Below, piece by piece: positions 33,242 to 34,104 of a stretch of 34,104 nucleotides of DNA (the stretch's first letter is position 1; every line of letters begins with the position of its first letter). The notes under the pieces were generated by a model. It searched no databases, had not been told where the DNA came from, and saw only the letters and a program-made list of their open reading frames with translations. Source of the stretch: Kordiimonadaceae bacterium (lineage in GTDB: Bacteria; Pseudomonadota; Alphaproteobacteria; Sphingomonadales; Emcibacteraceae); NCBI GenBank assembly GCA_018660225.1, contig JABJKT010000110.1, forward strand, positions 1 to 34,104, written 5' to 3'. The translations under genes and the position numbers were made by a program.

Positions 33242-34104
33242 ATGAGTGATTATCCTTTTAACGACCAGACAAAGCCTAGCAACGCGCAGGAATATACGGT
33301 CACCGAATTAAGCCTTGCCCTAAAACGCACGGTCGAAGACCAGTTTGGCTTCGTTAAAATCAGGGGCGAAATATCCGGCTGTAAACGGGCCGCATCCGGA
33401 CATGTCTATCTTAACTTAAAAGATGATAAGTCTGTCATTGACGGCATCATGTGGAAAGGTGTCGCCGGAAGGCTTACTTTTCGCCCCGAAGACGGGCTTG
33501 AAGTGGTCTGCTCCGGTAAGCTTACTACCTATCCCGGGCGTTCAAAATATCAAATCGTTATTGATAAAATGGAAGTGGCCGGTGAGGGCGCGCTGATGGC
33601 GCTGCTGGAAAAAAGAAAAAAAGAGCTCGCCGCAGAAGGACTTTTTGATCAGGAACGCAAACAGGCTATTCCGTATCTGCCAAAAGTAATCGGCGTAGTG
33701 ACATCGCCAACCGGTTCTGTCATTCGCGATATCCTGCACCGACTTTCGGACCGCTTTGCGCGTCATGTTCTAGTCTGGCCAGTGCTGGTGCAGGGCGAAG
33801 GTGCCGCAAAACAAATTGCAGACGCTATTGATGGTTTCAACGCTATGGATGTGCACGGTGATATACCAAAGCCGGATGTATTAATCGTTGCCCGTGGCGG
33901 TGGTAGTCTTGAAGATCTTTGGTGCTTTAATGAAGAAGAAGTCGCGCGCGCCGTTGCCCGGTCAAACATTCCGCTTATTTCGGCCGTTGGCCATGAAACT
34001 GATACCACTATAATTGATTATGTGTCCGATTTTCGCTCGCCTACGCCATCAGCCGCGGCGGAGCGGGCCGTTCCGGTCCGTGATGATCTTATTTATACGC
34101 TAAA
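33242..34104 (+). CDS. xseA: Exodeoxyribonuclease VII large subunit XseA, 5' part (cut by window end)
   Basis: The first 287 codons are present and open to the window edge. The N-terminal OB-fold domain has [16 protein letters not shown], the segment [20 protein letters not shown] and [18 protein letters not shown]. The catalytic domain follows with [33 protein letters not shown] and [18 protein letters not shown], all XseA signatures. With the small subunit XseB, which is not in the window, it degrades single-stranded DNA to oligonucleotides. The start at 33242 has a weak GAAG site; earlier ATGs at 33226 and 33232 are out of frame. Confidence 0.93.
   Translation, partial: MSDYPFNDQTKPSNAQEYTVTELSLALKRTVEDQFGFVKIRGEISGCKRAASGHVYLNLKDDKSVIDGIMWKGVAGRLTFRPEDGLEVVCSGKLTTYPGRSKYQIVIDKMEVAGEGALMALLEKRKKELAAEGLFDQERKQAIPYLPKVIGVVTSPTGSVIRDILHRLSDRFARHVLVWPVLVQGEGAAKQIADAIDGFNAMDVHGDIPKPDVLIVARGGGSLEDLWCFNEEEVARAVARSNIPLISAVGHETDTTIIDYVSDFRSPTPSAAAERAVPVRDDLIYTL

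Overview
The window looks like chromosomal DNA of a marine or aquatic alphaproteobacterium with moderately low G+C. Four things point there: a ribF-ileS-lspA-DUF3035 lipoprotein block, a ccoNOQP-ccoGHIS cluster preceded by an FNR/FixK box, an endonuclease-type mutL, and a TipF-like EAL protein beside cheZ and cheY. Placement near Kordiimonadales/Emcibacter is a guess. No rRNA, tRNA or CRISPR was seen.

Layout. (1) 1-2300 is an accessory, damaged segment. It holds the 3' scrap of an IS1182-type transposase fused to the 5' scrap of a membrane-protein gene, an intact group II PLP decarboxylase, and a divergent GlxA/FtrA-type protein that has lost its AraC DNA-binding half. (2) 2432-3220 holds a single-domain response regulator and a small membrane protein. 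(3) 3217-11130 (minus) is a complete high-affinity cbb3 oxidase locus: structural genes ccoNOQP, then assembly genes ccoGHIS. It includes the very short ccoQ and ccoS. A perfect TTGAC-N4-GTCAA box lies upstream of ccoN, and a 9-bp-stem hairpin separates the structural and assembly blocks. (4) 11131-12331 is regulatory DNA rich in palindromes, with a 59-aa small protein and a probable 45-aa leader ORF. (5) 12332-17498 is a six-gene TonB2-type energy-transduction operon (DUF3450, TtpC, ExbB, ExbD, TonB, TPR) closed by a strong terminator. (6) 17753-20289 is a motility block: a TipF-like degenerate EAL protein converging on cheY-cheZ. (7) 20548-27056 is housekeeping: ribF, ileS, lspA, a DUF3035 lipoprotein and mutL. 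(8) 27053-34104 holds rsmD, an rluB-type pseudouridine synthase, tadA, an MscS channel, a small coiled-coil protein, a Na/Pi cotransporter, purD and the 5' part of xseA.

How the genes work together. The cco genes make and metallate a microaerobic terminal oxidase: CcoI moves copper, CcoG is an Fe-S protein needed for assembly, and CcoH and CcoS are assembly factors. The oxidase helps build the proton-motive force that the Ton operon would spend on outer-membrane uptake, although no TonB-dependent receptor is nearby. CheY and CheZ form a phosphorylation/dephosphorylation pair, and the TipF-like protein links c-di-GMP to flagellar placement.

The points most worth a second look are the leader ORF and palindrome cluster before the Ton operon, the two FliM-like peptides in CheZ, the HTH-less FtrA remnant, and four convergent gene junctions with almost no space between them.
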